Origin: Symbiobacteriaceae bacterium
GTDB lineage: Bacteria; Bacillota; Sulfobacillia; Symbiobacteriales; Symbiobacteriaceae
Reading direction: 5' to 3'
DNA: 40,304 nucleotides
Assembly: GCA_029239785.1 (NCBI GenBank)
Contig: JARBUG010000024.1
Span: 1 to 40,304, forward strand
Positions 11,097-18,769 of the stretch are shown one piece after another. The translations under genes were made by a program, and so were the position numbers. How positions within the stretch are numbered: the stretch's first letter is position 1; every line of letters starts with the position of its first letter. The notes under the pieces were generated by a model. That model had not been told where the DNA came from and searched no databases. It was given only the letters and a program-made list of their open reading frames with translations.

Positions 11097-11867
11097 ATGG
11101 CTGAACTGAAGCATCTAGATTTGTGGCAGCGGTGGCGGGGCGACGGGGACCTCGCTGCACGCGACCGTCTGGTGGCGGAGTATCTCTGGTTGGTGCGCTT
11201 CGTGGCGGGCCGGCTGATGATCGGCATGCCCCGGCAGTTCGACCAGGATGATGTGGAGGGGCATGGCTGTTTTGGCCTGCTGGATGCCGTGGCCAAATTC
11301 GACCCGGGCCGGGGGATTCGATTTGAGACCTTCGCCATTCCGTGGGTCAGGGGCGCCTGCCTCCAGGGCGTTCGGGCGCTGCAGTGGGCGCCGGCCCTGC
11401 GTAAGCGGGTGCGGGAGCTGGAGCGGGCGCAGGCGGAGCTGGAGCGGGTGCTGGGGCATGAGCCCACCCAGCGTGAGCTGGCCCACTTCCTGAAACTGAG
11501 CGATCAGGAGCTGGAGCGCCGCATGGCGGAGGTCGGCTGCCTGAGTGTCCTTTCGCTGGAGGAGACCATTGTGGATGGGGAAGGGGAGGGCACGGCTCTG
11601 CAGGATCGGCTGGCCGACCCGCAGGCGGTGGACCCGGCCCAGGCTTCGGCCCAGGACGAGCGGCGCCTGCGCCTGGCCGAGGCGATCGATGGCCTGCCGG
11701 AGCAGGAGCGGCTGGTGATTGCGCTCTTCTACCACGAAGGGCTGATCGCCCGGGAGATTGGCGACTTGCTGAACCTGTCGCCGTCGCGGATATCGCAGAT
11801 TCATAGTCGGGCGATTCTGCGCCTGCGTGGGAAGTTGGCTCGGATGAAGGAACTGATGGTTTCTTGA
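11097..11867 (+). CDS. sigD: Flagellar sigma factor sigma-28 (FliA/SigD type)
   Basis: This RNA polymerase sigma factor directs late flagellar and motility genes. Region 2 is seen at about residues 20-95 (LVRFVAGRL, GLLDAVAKFDPGRGIRFETFAIPWVRGA). Region 3 lies at about 110-160. Region 4 is near the C-terminus (LPEQERLVIALFYHEGLIAREIGDLLNLSPSRISQIHSRA, read as consecutive parts). It directly follows flhG, where Firmicutes usually have cheB-cheA-cheW-cheC-cheD first; those are absent here. Its likely anti-sigma factor FlgM is at 12787. Confidence 0.93.
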   Translation: MAELKHLDLWQRWRGDGDLAARDRLVAEYLWLVRFVAGRLMIGMPRQFDQDDVEGHGCFGLLDAVAKFDPGRGIRFETFAIPWVRGACLQGVRALQWAPALRKRVRELERAQAELERVLGHEPTQRELAHFLKLSDQELERRMAEVGCLSVLSLEETIVDGEGEGTALQDRLADPQAVDPAQASAQDERRLRLAEAIDGLPEQERLVIALFYHEGLIAREIGDLLNLSPSRISQIHSRAILRLRGKLARMKELMVS

Positions 11868-11925
11868 GGCGTTCATTTGGCCGCGGATGTCACCGGGCGA
11901 TCCTGTCGAGTTGTTGGGGACCATA

Positions 11926-12110
11926 TTTCACCACGGATTACACGGAGTTGCACGGATGACCCTGGTCTTCCAGTCTGGCTGCTGGGTCTGAAAGGAGAAC
12001 CGACACAGAATAATATTGGACATTTTCCGAGTACGGTTGCCCGGGCGCACCCAGCAACCCTACTGGTGACCTGAACAAATCCGTGCAGATCCGTGAAGTC
12101 CGCGGCAAAA
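11926..12110. repeat. Imperfect inverted-repeat element with CACGGAT-type arms
   Basis: Two 32-nt arms, 11926-11957 and 12079-12110, are inverted copies matching at 25 of 32 positions. Each arm is itself a short tandem repeat of a CACGGAT-like unit. The interior carries a nested inverted pair (TGCTGGGT near 11980 and ACCCAGCA near 12050). It fills the gap between sigD and the swrB-like gene and could form a cruciform or RNA hairpin. No protein is supported here. A second element with the same design but different sequence lies at 33752-33870. Confidence 0.75.
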
Positions 12111-12151
12111 CTGCTGTCTTTACTCCGGTAATGAAAGGGGCCAGTGGTGCC

Positions 12152-12655
12152 ATGTTCACCATCTATCTTGCGGCCGGCTTGGCCGCGATCGGGCTGCTCT
12201 GCTGGCTCCTGTACCAGGCCAGCCTGCGGCATAGGCGGCTACAGGCCGAACTGGTGCGCCTGGAGCGGCTGGCGGCCGAGGTCACGCTGCATGCGGAACA
12301 GGTGCTCGACCAGGTCGACGAGCGGACCCACGAACTGCAGGAGCTGGTGCGCTCCGCCTCGGTGCAGGTGACCGCTGCAGCACAGGCGGCAGCGATGGCC
12401 CAGGCGGACCCGGCCGCTACGGCCCGGGTCCCGGCGCCCGTGGCGCTGTCAGCCCCCGTCGCCCCCGTCGCCCCGGGCGCCCCGGGCGCCCCGCCGGCCC
12501 CCGCCGAGCCTGACCGCTACAACGACCTGCGCACCCAGGTCATCTCCCTGGCCGGGCGCGGCGTCGCCGCCAGCCAAATCGCCCAGATGCTCGGCCTCCC
12601 CCGTGGCGAAGTCAGCCTGATTCTCAACCTCAGCAAGAAAAAAGCCACCGCCTAG
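12152..12655 (+). CDS. SwrB-like membrane protein (DUF6115 type)
   Basis: This protein of 167 residues has one N-terminal membrane helix (about 2-22) and a charged coiled-coil region (about 25-75). An Ala/Pro-rich linker follows, then a C-terminal helix-turn-helix-like segment (QVISLAGRGVAASQIAQMLG, then PRGEVSLILNL). Position after the sigma factor, length and architecture match Bacillus SwrB/YlxL, which helps activate export-gate assembly. The ATG at 12152 is chosen because AAAGGGG lies at 12134-12140; an upstream in-frame start would fall inside the inverted repeat. Assignment rests on synteny and layout. Confidence 0.7.
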   Translation: MFTIYLAAGLAAIGLLCWLLYQASLRHRRLQAELVRLERLAAEVTLHAEQVLDQVDERTHELQELVRSASVQVTAAAQAAAMAQADPAATARVPAPVALSAPVAPVAPGAPGAPPAPAEPDRYNDLRTQVISLAGRGVAASQIAQMLGLPRGEVSLILNLSKKKATA

Positions 12656-12694
12656 GCAAAGGCGCGCACAAGCGGGCGAAAAGCGGCCAAAACT

Positions 12695-12702
12695 GCCGAT
12701 AA
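12695..12702 (+). promoter_or_regulatory. Sigma-28-like -10 box upstream of flgM
   Basis: GCCGATAA at 12695-12702 is an exact match to the sigma-28 -10 consensus. The -35 element is weak: GAAA at about 12678-12681 with 13 nt spacing, instead of TAAA with 14-16. It lies 85 bp before the flgM start, and flgM is a classic sigma-28 target. A start of transcription near 12710 would place the hairpin at 12714-12744 in the leader. Confidence 0.5.
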
Positions 12703-12713
12703 ACGACCAAAAC

Positions 12714-12744
12714 GAGCCGCCAGAGCACTCAACTTTGGCGGCTC
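12714..12744 (+). terminator. Hairpin between swrB-like gene and flgM
   Basis: GAGCCGCCA (12714-12722) pairs with TGGCGGCTC (12736-12744), followed by TCCCTTTC. It could terminate the preceding operon, but the T-tract is poor. If the box at 12695 is the flgM promoter, this hairpin would be part of the flgM leader instead. Confidence 0.5.
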
Positions 12745-12786
12745 TCCCTTTCAGTCATCTACCAACATGCAAAGGGGTTGAGCGTG

Positions 12787-13086
12787 ATGAAGATCGACCG
12801 CCCAGCGGTTAAGCACGTTGCAGAAGCCTATCGGGTCGGGCAGCCGCCGGTCGGGGGTCGGCCCGGCGCCCTTGCTGCCAGACCGCAAGAGATGCCCGCC
12901 GACGGACTCAACCTCTCTGCCACGGCCCGCGAAGCGTCTACCCTGCGGAGCCGCCTCCGTGAAGCCCCGGCCGTTCGGATCGACCTCGTCGAGCGCATCA
13001 AGGCCCGGGTCGAGGCCGGCACCTACAACGTGAACCCCCGGGCCGTGGCCGAACGCATCCTGCAATCCAAGGTGCTCGACCAATGA
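12787..13086 (+). CDS. flgM: Anti-sigma-28 factor FlgM
   Basis: FlgM binds and inhibits the flagellar sigma factor until it is exported through the completed hook. The C-terminal sigma-binding region is recognisable: VRIDLVERIKARVEAGTYNV followed by NPRAVAERIL (about 63-95). The N-terminus MKIDRPAV is FlgM-like and disordered. The ATG at 12787 has AAAGGGG at 12771-12777 at good distance, giving 99 residues. It overlaps flgN by 4 bp. Confidence 0.87.
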   Translation: MKIDRPAVKHVAEAYRVGQPPVGGRPGALAARPQEMPADGLNLSATAREASTLRSRLREAPAVRIDLVERIKARVEAGTYNVNPRAVAERILQSKVLDQ

Positions 13087-13433
13087 CCGCCACGAGCATT
13101 CTCACCGAAATGCACCAGGTGCTTGCCGACCAGATCGAACACGTGGTAGCGGGCAACCACCGGGAACTGCTAGCCGGGGTTGCCCGGCACGAATACCTCC
13201 TGGCCGCCCTCCGCACCGCCCAAATCGACGCCCCGTCGGACGAAATTCGGGCGCTGGCTGACAAGGTAGAGCGGGAGAAAGAGAAACTTCACAGCCTGCT
13301 GACGGCCCAAAACCAGCGGGTCGACTTCATGCTCCGGCTGCTCCTGGGTGGCGGACAGCCCGCCCGGGGCGGCTATCCAGGCCGTGGCCTCGGCCACGAC
13401 ACCCCGACTCCCCGCCTCAACCGCCGGGCCTAG
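13083..13433 (+). CDS. flgN: FlgN-family export chaperone
   Basis: FlgN-type chaperones bind FlgK and FlgL before export. This 116-residue protein is mostly helical (about 1-95, with IEHVVAGNHRELLAGVARHE and a long charged helix). It has a Gly/Arg-rich tail. Identity rests on size, helical pattern and position between flgM and flgK. The ATG overlaps the flgM stop. The stop codon lies in GGGCCTAGGCCC at the edge of the 72-bp repeats. Confidence 0.78.
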   Translation: MTATSILTEMHQVLADQIEHVVAGNHRELLAGVARHEYLLAALRTAQIDAPSDEIRALADKVEREKEKLHSLLTAQNQRVDFMLRLLLGGGQPARGGYPGRGLGHDTPTPRLNRRA

Positions 13434-13720
13434 GCCCCCTCAATGGGGGCCGTAGCCCGGCAGGGGTGGGCCAATTCGTGGCCGGCCCACACCGAGAGGG
13501 TCCAGGCACCCTCAATGGGTGCCGTAACCCGTCAGGCGTGGGCCTTATCTCGACCGGCCCACGCCGAGAGGGCCTAGGCCCCCTCAATGGGGGCCGTAGC
13601 CCGGCAGGGGTGGGCCAACTCGTGGCCGGCCCACGCCGAGAGGGCCTAGGCCCCCTCAATGGGGGCCGTAGCCCGGCAGGCGTGGGCCTTATCTCGACCG
13701 GCCCACGCCGAGAGGGCCTA
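13433..13720. repeat. Four 72-bp palindromic tandem repeats
   Basis: Units begin at 13433, 13505, 13577 and 13649. Each contains hairpin A, such as GGCCCCCTCAATGGGGGCC, and hairpin B with a stem of up to 10 bp, GGCGTGGGCC with GGCCCACGCC. Units 1 and 3 share one B-loop sequence and units 2 and 4 another, so the array looks like a duplicated 144-bp dimer. In unit 2 hairpin A reads GGCACCC/GGGTGCC, a compensated base-pair change. Junctions between units form GGGCCTAGGCCC palindromes. The array separates flgN from flgK; flgK has its own AAGGAGG after it. Confidence 0.93.
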
Positions 13721-13749
13721 GCTCCGCTCCGACTAAGGAGGGATCGCCC

Positions 13750-15105
13750 ATGGTCTCCAGCCTCTTTGCCGGCTTCAACAACGCAGTGCGGTCCATGCAA
13801 TACGCGCAGAGCGCCATCAACGTACACAGCACCAACGTGGCCCACGCCAACGACACCAACTACACCCGCCGGGTAGCGGCCACCCCCTCGGAAAGCCGGC
13901 TGAACGGCCCGGGCATCATCCGCTCTCGCGACGCCTTCGTTGACGACCAGTACCGGCTGGCCAACGCCAGCCTTGGCGAAGCCGAAGTGCGGGGCAAGGC
14001 CCTGACCAAAGTGGAAGATATCTTCGGCGACCCCGTGGAAGGCGGCCTGCGCAAGGCGGTCGATCAGTTCTTCGACGCCTGGCAGGGGCTGGCCGAGAAT
14101 CCCGCCGACGGCGTGGCCCGGCTCCAGGTGCTGGCCGGCGGCCAAATTCTGGGACAGCAAATCAAGTCCACCTACGACAAGTTGACCGCCGTGGAAACGA
14201 CTGTCAACGAAGAACTGGCCACCCGGGTCGATGAAGTGAACGTCGCCCTAAACCAGGTCTTCGACCTGAACAAGCGCATTTCCGGCCTCCAGCGCAGCAA
14301 CATGGACGACGCCGCCCTGCGTGACGAGCGTGACGTGCTGCTGGACCGCCTGGCCTATCTCGTCGGCGCCGGCTCCGTGGCCGCCCCTGACGGCACGGTG
14401 CGGGTATTTGCGGGTTCCACCGTCCTGGTGGACGGCCCCACGGTCGCAAAGCTGAAGGTGCAGCCCCAGTCTGAAGGGGGCGGGGCCGTTTGGGAAGCGT
14501 ATGGCAACCCGCCCTTTGCGGGCAAGGGTGCCGTGGCCGGGCTCCTCTCCGTGCGTGACGGCGAACTGGCCCAGCTCAAGGGCGATATCGCCACCCTGGC
14601 CGAATCGATCCGAACGAAGGTCAACGAGCAGCACACAGCGGGCTTTCCCAAGGGCGGCGGCGTGCCGGCCGACTTCTTTCTCAGCACCGGGGCGCCCGCC
14701 GACATCGCCGTCAATCCGGCCCTGACACCGCAGACCCTGGCGGCAGCGGGCAGCGCCGAAGGCTCTCCGGCCGATGGTGAGAATGCCCGCCGTCTGGCTC
14801 AACTCTCCGAGCGGCCTGTACTCGCATCGGTCATCATGCCCGATGACCAGCAGTCGTTCCGGGAGTACTATCGCAACCTGGTGGGCTGGGTCGGTTCCCG
14901 GGGCAGCGAAAACGCCCGGAATGAAGAGATCGCCAAGGTACACCAGCGGGCCAACGAACAGCAGCGGCAGGCCATTTGGGGCGTCTCCATCGACGAAGAG
15001 GTGGCGGGGCTGACCATGCAGCAAAAAGCGTTCGCCGCCGCCGCCCGTGTCATTACAGTCATGGATGAAATGATGGATACGCTGATCAACCGGACCGGCG
15101 TATAG
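13750..15105 (+). CDS. flgK: Flagellar hook-associated protein FlgK (HAP1)
   Basis: FlgK forms the first junction ring between hook and filament. The N-terminal signature (SAINVHSTNVAHANDTNYTR, about 21-40) and the C-terminal helix ending ARVITVMDEMMDTLINRTGV are diagnostic. At 451 residues it is a compact FlgK. AAGGAGGGATCGCCC precedes the ATG. It follows the repeat array and is probably co-transcribed with flgL. Confidence 0.94.
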   Translation: MVSSLFAGFNNAVRSMQYAQSAINVHSTNVAHANDTNYTRRVAATPSESRLNGPGIIRSRDAFVDDQYRLANASLGEAEVRGKALTKVEDIFGDPVEGGLRKAVDQFFDAWQGLAENPADGVARLQVLAGGQILGQQIKSTYDKLTAVETTVNEELATRVDEVNVALNQVFDLNKRISGLQRSNMDDAALRDERDVLLDRLAYLVGAGSVAAPDGTVRVFAGSTVLVDGPTVAKLKVQPQSEGGGAVWEAYGNPPFAGKGAVAGLLSVRDGELAQLKGDIATLAESIRTKVNEQHTAGFPKGGGVPADFFLSTGAPADIAVNPALTPQTLAAAGSAEGSPADGENARRLAQLSERPVLASVIMPDDQQSFREYYRNLVGWVGSRGSENARNEEIAKVHQRANEQQRQAIWGVSIDEEVAGLTMQQKAFAAAARVITVMDEMMDTLINRTGV

Positions 15106-15122
15106 AGGAAGGGGTTCATGAG

Positions 15123-16019
15123 ATGCGCGTGACCAACGCCATGATGACCAGCCAGGCCCTGACCGACCTGGAAACGCTGCGCCGCAAATTTGCCAAGGCG
15201 CAGGCCGGCGTGAACGGCCGGGCGCTGGAGCGTCCATCGGAAGATCCGCAGCGGGTGGTGGAGGCCATGGACCTCTCCGGCATGAAGCTGCGCATTGAGC
15301 GGGCCCAGCGGTCAGGGCAGGATGCCCGCGAGTGGCTCCGGGTGGGCGAGAACAGCCTCTCGGCCATGATCGACCGCCTCCAGGGCGCCCGGGAAGCCGC
15401 CTTGCAGGCGGGCAGTCCCACCAGCCAGGATGCCGACGCCCGCGAAGGCCTGGCCCGCCAGGTTGAAGGGCTGCGGGACTCAATCCTGGCCGAAATGAAC
15501 GGCTCCCACCGCGGCCAGCGGCTCTTTGCAGGCTGGAAGAGCGACGCACCGGCCGCCTTCGAACTGGCCGCCGACGGCAGTGCCACCTACCGGGGCGGCA
15601 TCGACCAAGTGGTCCGACGGGATATCGCACCCGGGCTGACGGTTGCCGTCAACGTGCCCGGCAACCAGCTCCTGGCCGGCGGCGACTTCATCAAAACGCT
15701 GTCGGATATGGCGGCAGATCTGCGGTCCGGCGGCGTGCAGGCCGTCACCGGCGACCGCCTGCAGGAGCTTGACGGGGCGCTGAGCAACCTGACCGTACTC
15801 CGCTCCGACCTGGGTGTGCGCCAGAATCAGGTGGAGCAGTACGAGTACTTCTCCCAGGAGACCCTCGCCAAGGTCGAAGAGCGCATGGGCGAAATTACCG
15901 GGGTCGACCTGGAGAGCGCCGTGCTCGCCATGACCCAGGCCCAGACCGCCTATCAGGCGGCGCTGGCTTCGTTCGCCAAGTCCCTGCCCAATTCGTTGCT
16001 AGACTACATGCTGCGGTAG
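15123..16019 (+). CDS. flgL: Flagellar hook-associated protein FlgL (HAP3)
   Basis: FlgL is the second hook-filament junction protein and resembles flagellin at both ends. The N-terminus reads MRVTNAMMTSQALTDLETLR, with the ERPSEDP motif at about residue 37. The C-terminal helix contains MTQAQTAYQAALASFAK. Length is 298 aa. The ATG at 15123 has AGGAAGGGG upstream. The fliW and csrA genes that often follow flgL in Firmicutes are not present; flaG comes next. Confidence 0.93.
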   Translation: MRVTNAMMTSQALTDLETLRRKFAKAQAGVNGRALERPSEDPQRVVEAMDLSGMKLRIERAQRSGQDAREWLRVGENSLSAMIDRLQGAREAALQAGSPTSQDADAREGLARQVEGLRDSILAEMNGSHRGQRLFAGWKSDAPAAFELAADGSATYRGGIDQVVRRDIAPGLTVAVNVPGNQLLAGGDFIKTLSDMAADLRSGGVQAVTGDRLQELDGALSNLTVLRSDLGVRQNQVEQYEYFSQETLAKVEERMGEITGVDLESAVLAMTQAQTAYQAALASFAKSLPNSLLDYMLR

Positions 16020-16033
16020 GAGGAACGGCACGC

Positions 16034-16444
16034 ATGAAAGTGCAGTCGTCAACCAATAAGCTGATCACGCCCATCGCTACATCTGAACAGAAATCGTCCG
16101 AGCCGAAACAGGTTCAGGCGATCATGCCGGTCGACGGGGGCAGGGAGGTAGCCCCGGCCGGCCCCGAGGCCAAAGGGAAGCCCAACTCCCAGGGCAACCC
16201 CAACCCCCATCAGCAGGCGCCGGCCCAGACCCTGCTGGATGAGGCCGTTGAGCGCATGAACCAGGCGGTGCAGGCGTTCGAGCGGTCCCTCGAATTCGAA
16301 GTCTCCAAAGAGAACCGCATCGTCATCAAGGTGATCGATAAGAGCTCCGGCGAGATCATCCGTCAGATCCCGCCCGAGGAGTTTATGGATATTTTCAAGC
16401 GGATGGATGATACCCTGGGTCTTTTGATCGACCGGAGGGCCTAA
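16034..16444 (+). CDS. flaG: FlaG-family flagellar protein
   Basis: FlaG proteins influence filament length and are encoded near fliD. The C-terminal FlaG domain is clear: LEFEVSKENRIVIKVIDKSS, then GEIIRQIPPEEFMDIFKRMD (about 90-130). The first half is a polar Pro/Gln-rich region. AGGAGG precedes the ATG. The stop codon lies within a partial copy of the 72-bp repeat family. Confidence 0.88.
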   Translation: MKVQSSTNKLITPIATSEQKSSEPKQVQAIMPVDGGREVAPAGPEAKGKPNSQGNPNPHQQAPAQTLLDEAVERMNQAVQAFERSLEFEVSKENRIVIKVIDKSSGEIIRQIPPEEFMDIFKRMDDTLGLLIDRRA

Positions 16445-16474
16445 TCTTGACCGGCCCATGCCGAGAGGGTCCTA
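16437..16474. repeat. Partial dispersed copy of the 72-bp repeat family
   Basis: The 38 bases from 16437 align with the second half of repeat unit 4 (13684-13721) with three substitutions and one inserted base. Shared core: GACCGGCCCA(C/T)GCCGAGAGGG. It overlaps the end of flaG so that the repeat supplies the GCC-TAA ending, and it lies just before the fliD ribosome binding site. Confidence 0.8.
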
Positions 16475-16492
16475 AAACTGTGAGGTGATCGC

Positions 16493-17956
16493 ATGGGCAG
16501 CAGCATCAGCCTGGGCGGGCTGATTTCCGGCATGGATACCGAAACGATGGTTACGAAGATCATGGATGTGGAGCGGGTCCGGGTCCTGCGTGAGGAGTCC
16601 CGCGCCGCAGGACTGGCTGCGGTCCAGAACGCCTGGAAGGAAGTAAAGGGCAGTCTGCAGTCGCTTCGCTCCAGCCTGGACGGCATCCGCCTCTCCAGTA
16701 CATTTACGGCCCGCCGGGCCACCTCATCCGACGAAAGCGCCGCCACCGTCAGCGCTGCGGCCGGGGCGACGGTCACGACCCATTCGCTGGCTGTCACCCA
16801 ACTGGCGCAGACCCACGTGGTCGCCACGGCCACGAAGGCGGACGGCAACACAGCGCTCTTCGCGGCGCCGACCAGCGGCAGCATCAAGATCGATGTAAAC
16901 GGCAAGGCGACCACCCTCGCCCTGACCCAGGCCGATACACTCACCACTTTGCGTGACAAGATCAACGCGGCGGCGGGCGCAGGCGTTACCGCCGAGATCG
17001 TCAAGGTGACCGGGGGATCCCGCATCGTGCTGACTTCCAAGGACTCAGGCGTGGCGGGAGAGATTCGGGTCACGGCGGAGTCGGGGCCTCCGACCCTTCT
17101 GACCGACCTGGGGCTCCATAAGAACGGGGACGGCGTGTACGTCAATCAGGTCGTGGCCAGGCAGGATGCCATCTTCACCCTGGACGGCCAGGATTACACC
17201 CGATCGAGCAACGTTGTGACCGACACTGTGCCGGGCCTGACCATCACCCTGAAAAAAGGTGGGACCAAGGACGGTGCCGGCGTGGTAACGCCCCTGTCGG
17301 CGACGGTGACCGTCTCCCAGGACCAGGACGCGGTCGTCAACGCCGTCACCAAGTGGGCCGGCAGCCTGAACGCCACCCTCAGCCTGCTCCAGGAAAAGAC
17401 GCAGTACAACGCCAGCAGCAAAGCGGCTGGTGCGCTCAACGGCGACGCACTGGCACGCCGTCTGCAGAGCACGCTGCGGAGTATGCTCTCCGCTGAGGTG
17501 ACCGGCCTGCCTGGGACGATGAACCGGTTGAGCCAGTTGGGCATCACCACCGGCGCCTACGGCGCCGACGATTACGGCAAGGTGAAAGTGGATACCGAAA
17601 AGCTGAAGGCCGAATTGACCAAGGACCCGGTCGCCGTGGGGCGGCTGTTCGGCGCCATCAGCACCGGCACGGCAGCGGCCGCGGGCGTTTTTTCGGGTGT
17701 TGGCAGTGATATGTATCGGTTTGTCAACGACACCCTGCAGTCCACCACCGGCGCGATTGATACCCGCGATACGCTGCTCGGCGATCAGATTAAGGAGATA
17801 GGCAAGCGGGTGGAGTCGATCAACACCCGGCTGGTAAAGCGGGAAGAGCAACTGCGGGCCCAGTTCCTGCGCATGGAGCAGACCATGTCGCAATTGCAGG
17901 CCCAGGGCAACGCCATTCTCTCGCTGATCACCAACCAGAACGACCAACGCAAATAG
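16493..17956 (+). CDS. fliD: Flagellar filament cap protein FliD (HAP2)
   Basis: FliD caps the growing filament and folds incoming flagellin. The N-terminus (ISLGGLISGMDTETMVTKIM) is the FliD_N signature. The FliD_C region ends with a coiled coil near residues 435-475 (DQIKEIGKRVESINTRL, RMEQTMSQLQAQGNAIL). Length is 487 aa. GTGAGGTGATCGC precedes the ATG. It is followed by fliS and a FliT-like gene, the common fliD-fliS-fliT order. Confidence 0.94.
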   Translation: MGSSISLGGLISGMDTETMVTKIMDVERVRVLREESRAAGLAAVQNAWKEVKGSLQSLRSSLDGIRLSSTFTARRATSSDESAATVSAAAGATVTTHSLAVTQLAQTHVVATATKADGNTALFAAPTSGSIKIDVNGKATTLALTQADTLTTLRDKINAAAGAGVTAEIVKVTGGSRIVLTSKDSGVAGEIRVTAESGPPTLLTDLGLHKNGDGVYVNQVVARQDAIFTLDGQDYTRSSNVVTDTVPGLTITLKKGGTKDGAGVVTPLSATVTVSQDQDAVVNAVTKWAGSLNATLSLLQEKTQYNASSKAAGALNGDALARRLQSTLRSMLSAEVTGLPGTMNRLSQLGITTGAYGADDYGKVKVDTEKLKAELTKDPVAVGRLFGAISTGTAAAAGVFSGVGSDMYRFVNDTLQSTTGAIDTRDTLLGDQIKEIGKRVESINTRLVKREEQLRAQFLRMEQTMSQLQAQGNAILSLITNQNDQRK

Positions 17957-17975
17957 CGCAGGAGGCTGAACGGCC

Positions 17976-18371
17976 TTGCAAAAGATGAACCAGTACCGGA
18001 CTTACCAGGCGGAAACGGCCGGGCCCGAAGAGCGGGTAGTCCTGCTGTACGACGGCGCCCGGCGGTTTACCGACCAGGCGCTCCAGGGTTTGCACACCGC
18101 CAACTACGAGGCGGTTGGCCTCTATACGGGCAAGGCACAGCGCATTCTCGAAGAGTTGCTCACCTCGCTGAACTTCGAGGCCGGTGGCGAGATTGCCGCC
18201 AACCTGGCCAGGCTGTATGACTACTGGATCTGGCGGCTGAGCCAGGGCCTGCTGCATAAGGAAGAGGCGGCCTTTGCCGAGGTTTCGGCCGCTTTGCTGG
18301 AGATGCATGCCGCCTGGGCCGAGGCGGCCCGGAAGGTCCGCACCGACCGGGGGGCCAGGTCCGTTGGGTAG
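17976..18371 (+). CDS. fliS: Flagellin export chaperone FliS
   Basis: FliS binds the C-terminus of flagellin and prevents early polymerisation. Family features: YRTYQAETAGPEERVVLLYD (about 7-26), LNFEAGGEIAANLARLYDYW (about 65-84) and a long C-terminal helix. The start is taken as TTG at 17976, because GGAGG at 17961-17965 is 10 nt upstream; the ATG at 17985 would be too far from it. Length 131 aa. Confidence 0.92.
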   Translation: MQKMNQYRTYQAETAGPEERVVLLYDGARRFTDQALQGLHTANYEAVGLYTGKAQRILEELLTSLNFEAGGEIAANLARLYDYWIWRLSQGLLHKEEAAFAEVSAALLEMHAAWAEAARKVRTDRGARSVG

Positions 18372-18702
18372 GGCGCTGGCGAAGGCGCTGGCGGCCGGCG
18401 ACGAGTTGCTGACGCTGTTTGCGGCCCCGGCCCCGGATGTGGCGATGGAGCAGGTGGAGGCCCTGGTCGCGGCCCGGGCCGCTGCGCTGGAAGCGGCGGG
18501 GCCCCAGGGGGCGGGGGCGCCCTCCGCCGAACTGGAGCGGCTGGCTGCCCAGCAAAGGTTGCTGGAGCGGCAGCTGGGGGCCCTGCTGGATTCGCTGCGG
18601 AGCGGCAGCCTGGGCGCCCAGGCCGTGCGGCACCGGGTGCAGGGCGTCAATCGCCTGCTGGACCCGGGGCCCCGGTCACGGATGCTGAACACGACCCGGT
18701 GA
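18364..18702 (+). CDS. Probable FliT-like flagellar chaperone
   Basis: A helical protein of 112 residues starts at TTG 18364, overlapping the fliS stop by 8 bp. It is rich in Ala, Leu, Glu and Arg. A heptad-like helix (ERLAAQQRLLERQLGALLDS, about 56-75) resembles FliT-type chaperones. The call is based mainly on size, helicity and position after fliS. It is the last gene before a strong terminator. Confidence 0.6.
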   Translation: MGRALAKALAAGDELLTLFAAPAPDVAMEQVEALVAARAAALEAAGPQGAGAPSAELERLAAQQRLLERQLGALLDSLRSGSLGAQAVRHRVQGVNRLLDPGPRSRMLNTTR

Positions 18703-18715
18703 GGTCTCGCGACAA

Positions 18716-18760
18716 AGGCGGCGCCCTCCTGCAGGAGCAGGGAGCGCCGCCTATTTCTTT
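18716..18760. terminator. Bidirectional terminator between fliT-like and M23 genes
   Basis: AGGCGGCG (18716-18723) pairs with CGCCGCCT (18745-18752), with further inner pairing of CCCT and AGGG. ATTTCTTT follows on the plus strand and TTTGTCGC on the minus strand. It ends the late flagellar operon and can also end the convergent M23-mot transcript. Confidence 0.8.
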
Positions 18761-18769
18761 GGGGTCGCA

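Noticed and set aside
11877..12074. Short frame after sigD
   Set aside because: It runs through the inverted-repeat element and has no protein-like features.
13433..13720. CRISPR array
   Set aside because: The whole 72-bp unit repeats; there are no unique spacers and no cas genes.
13466..13876. Open frame across the repeats giving 24-residue repeats
   Set aside because: 72 bp is a multiple of three, so the frame stays open automatically. It has no ribosome binding site and runs into flgK in another frame; stem conservation explains the pattern better.
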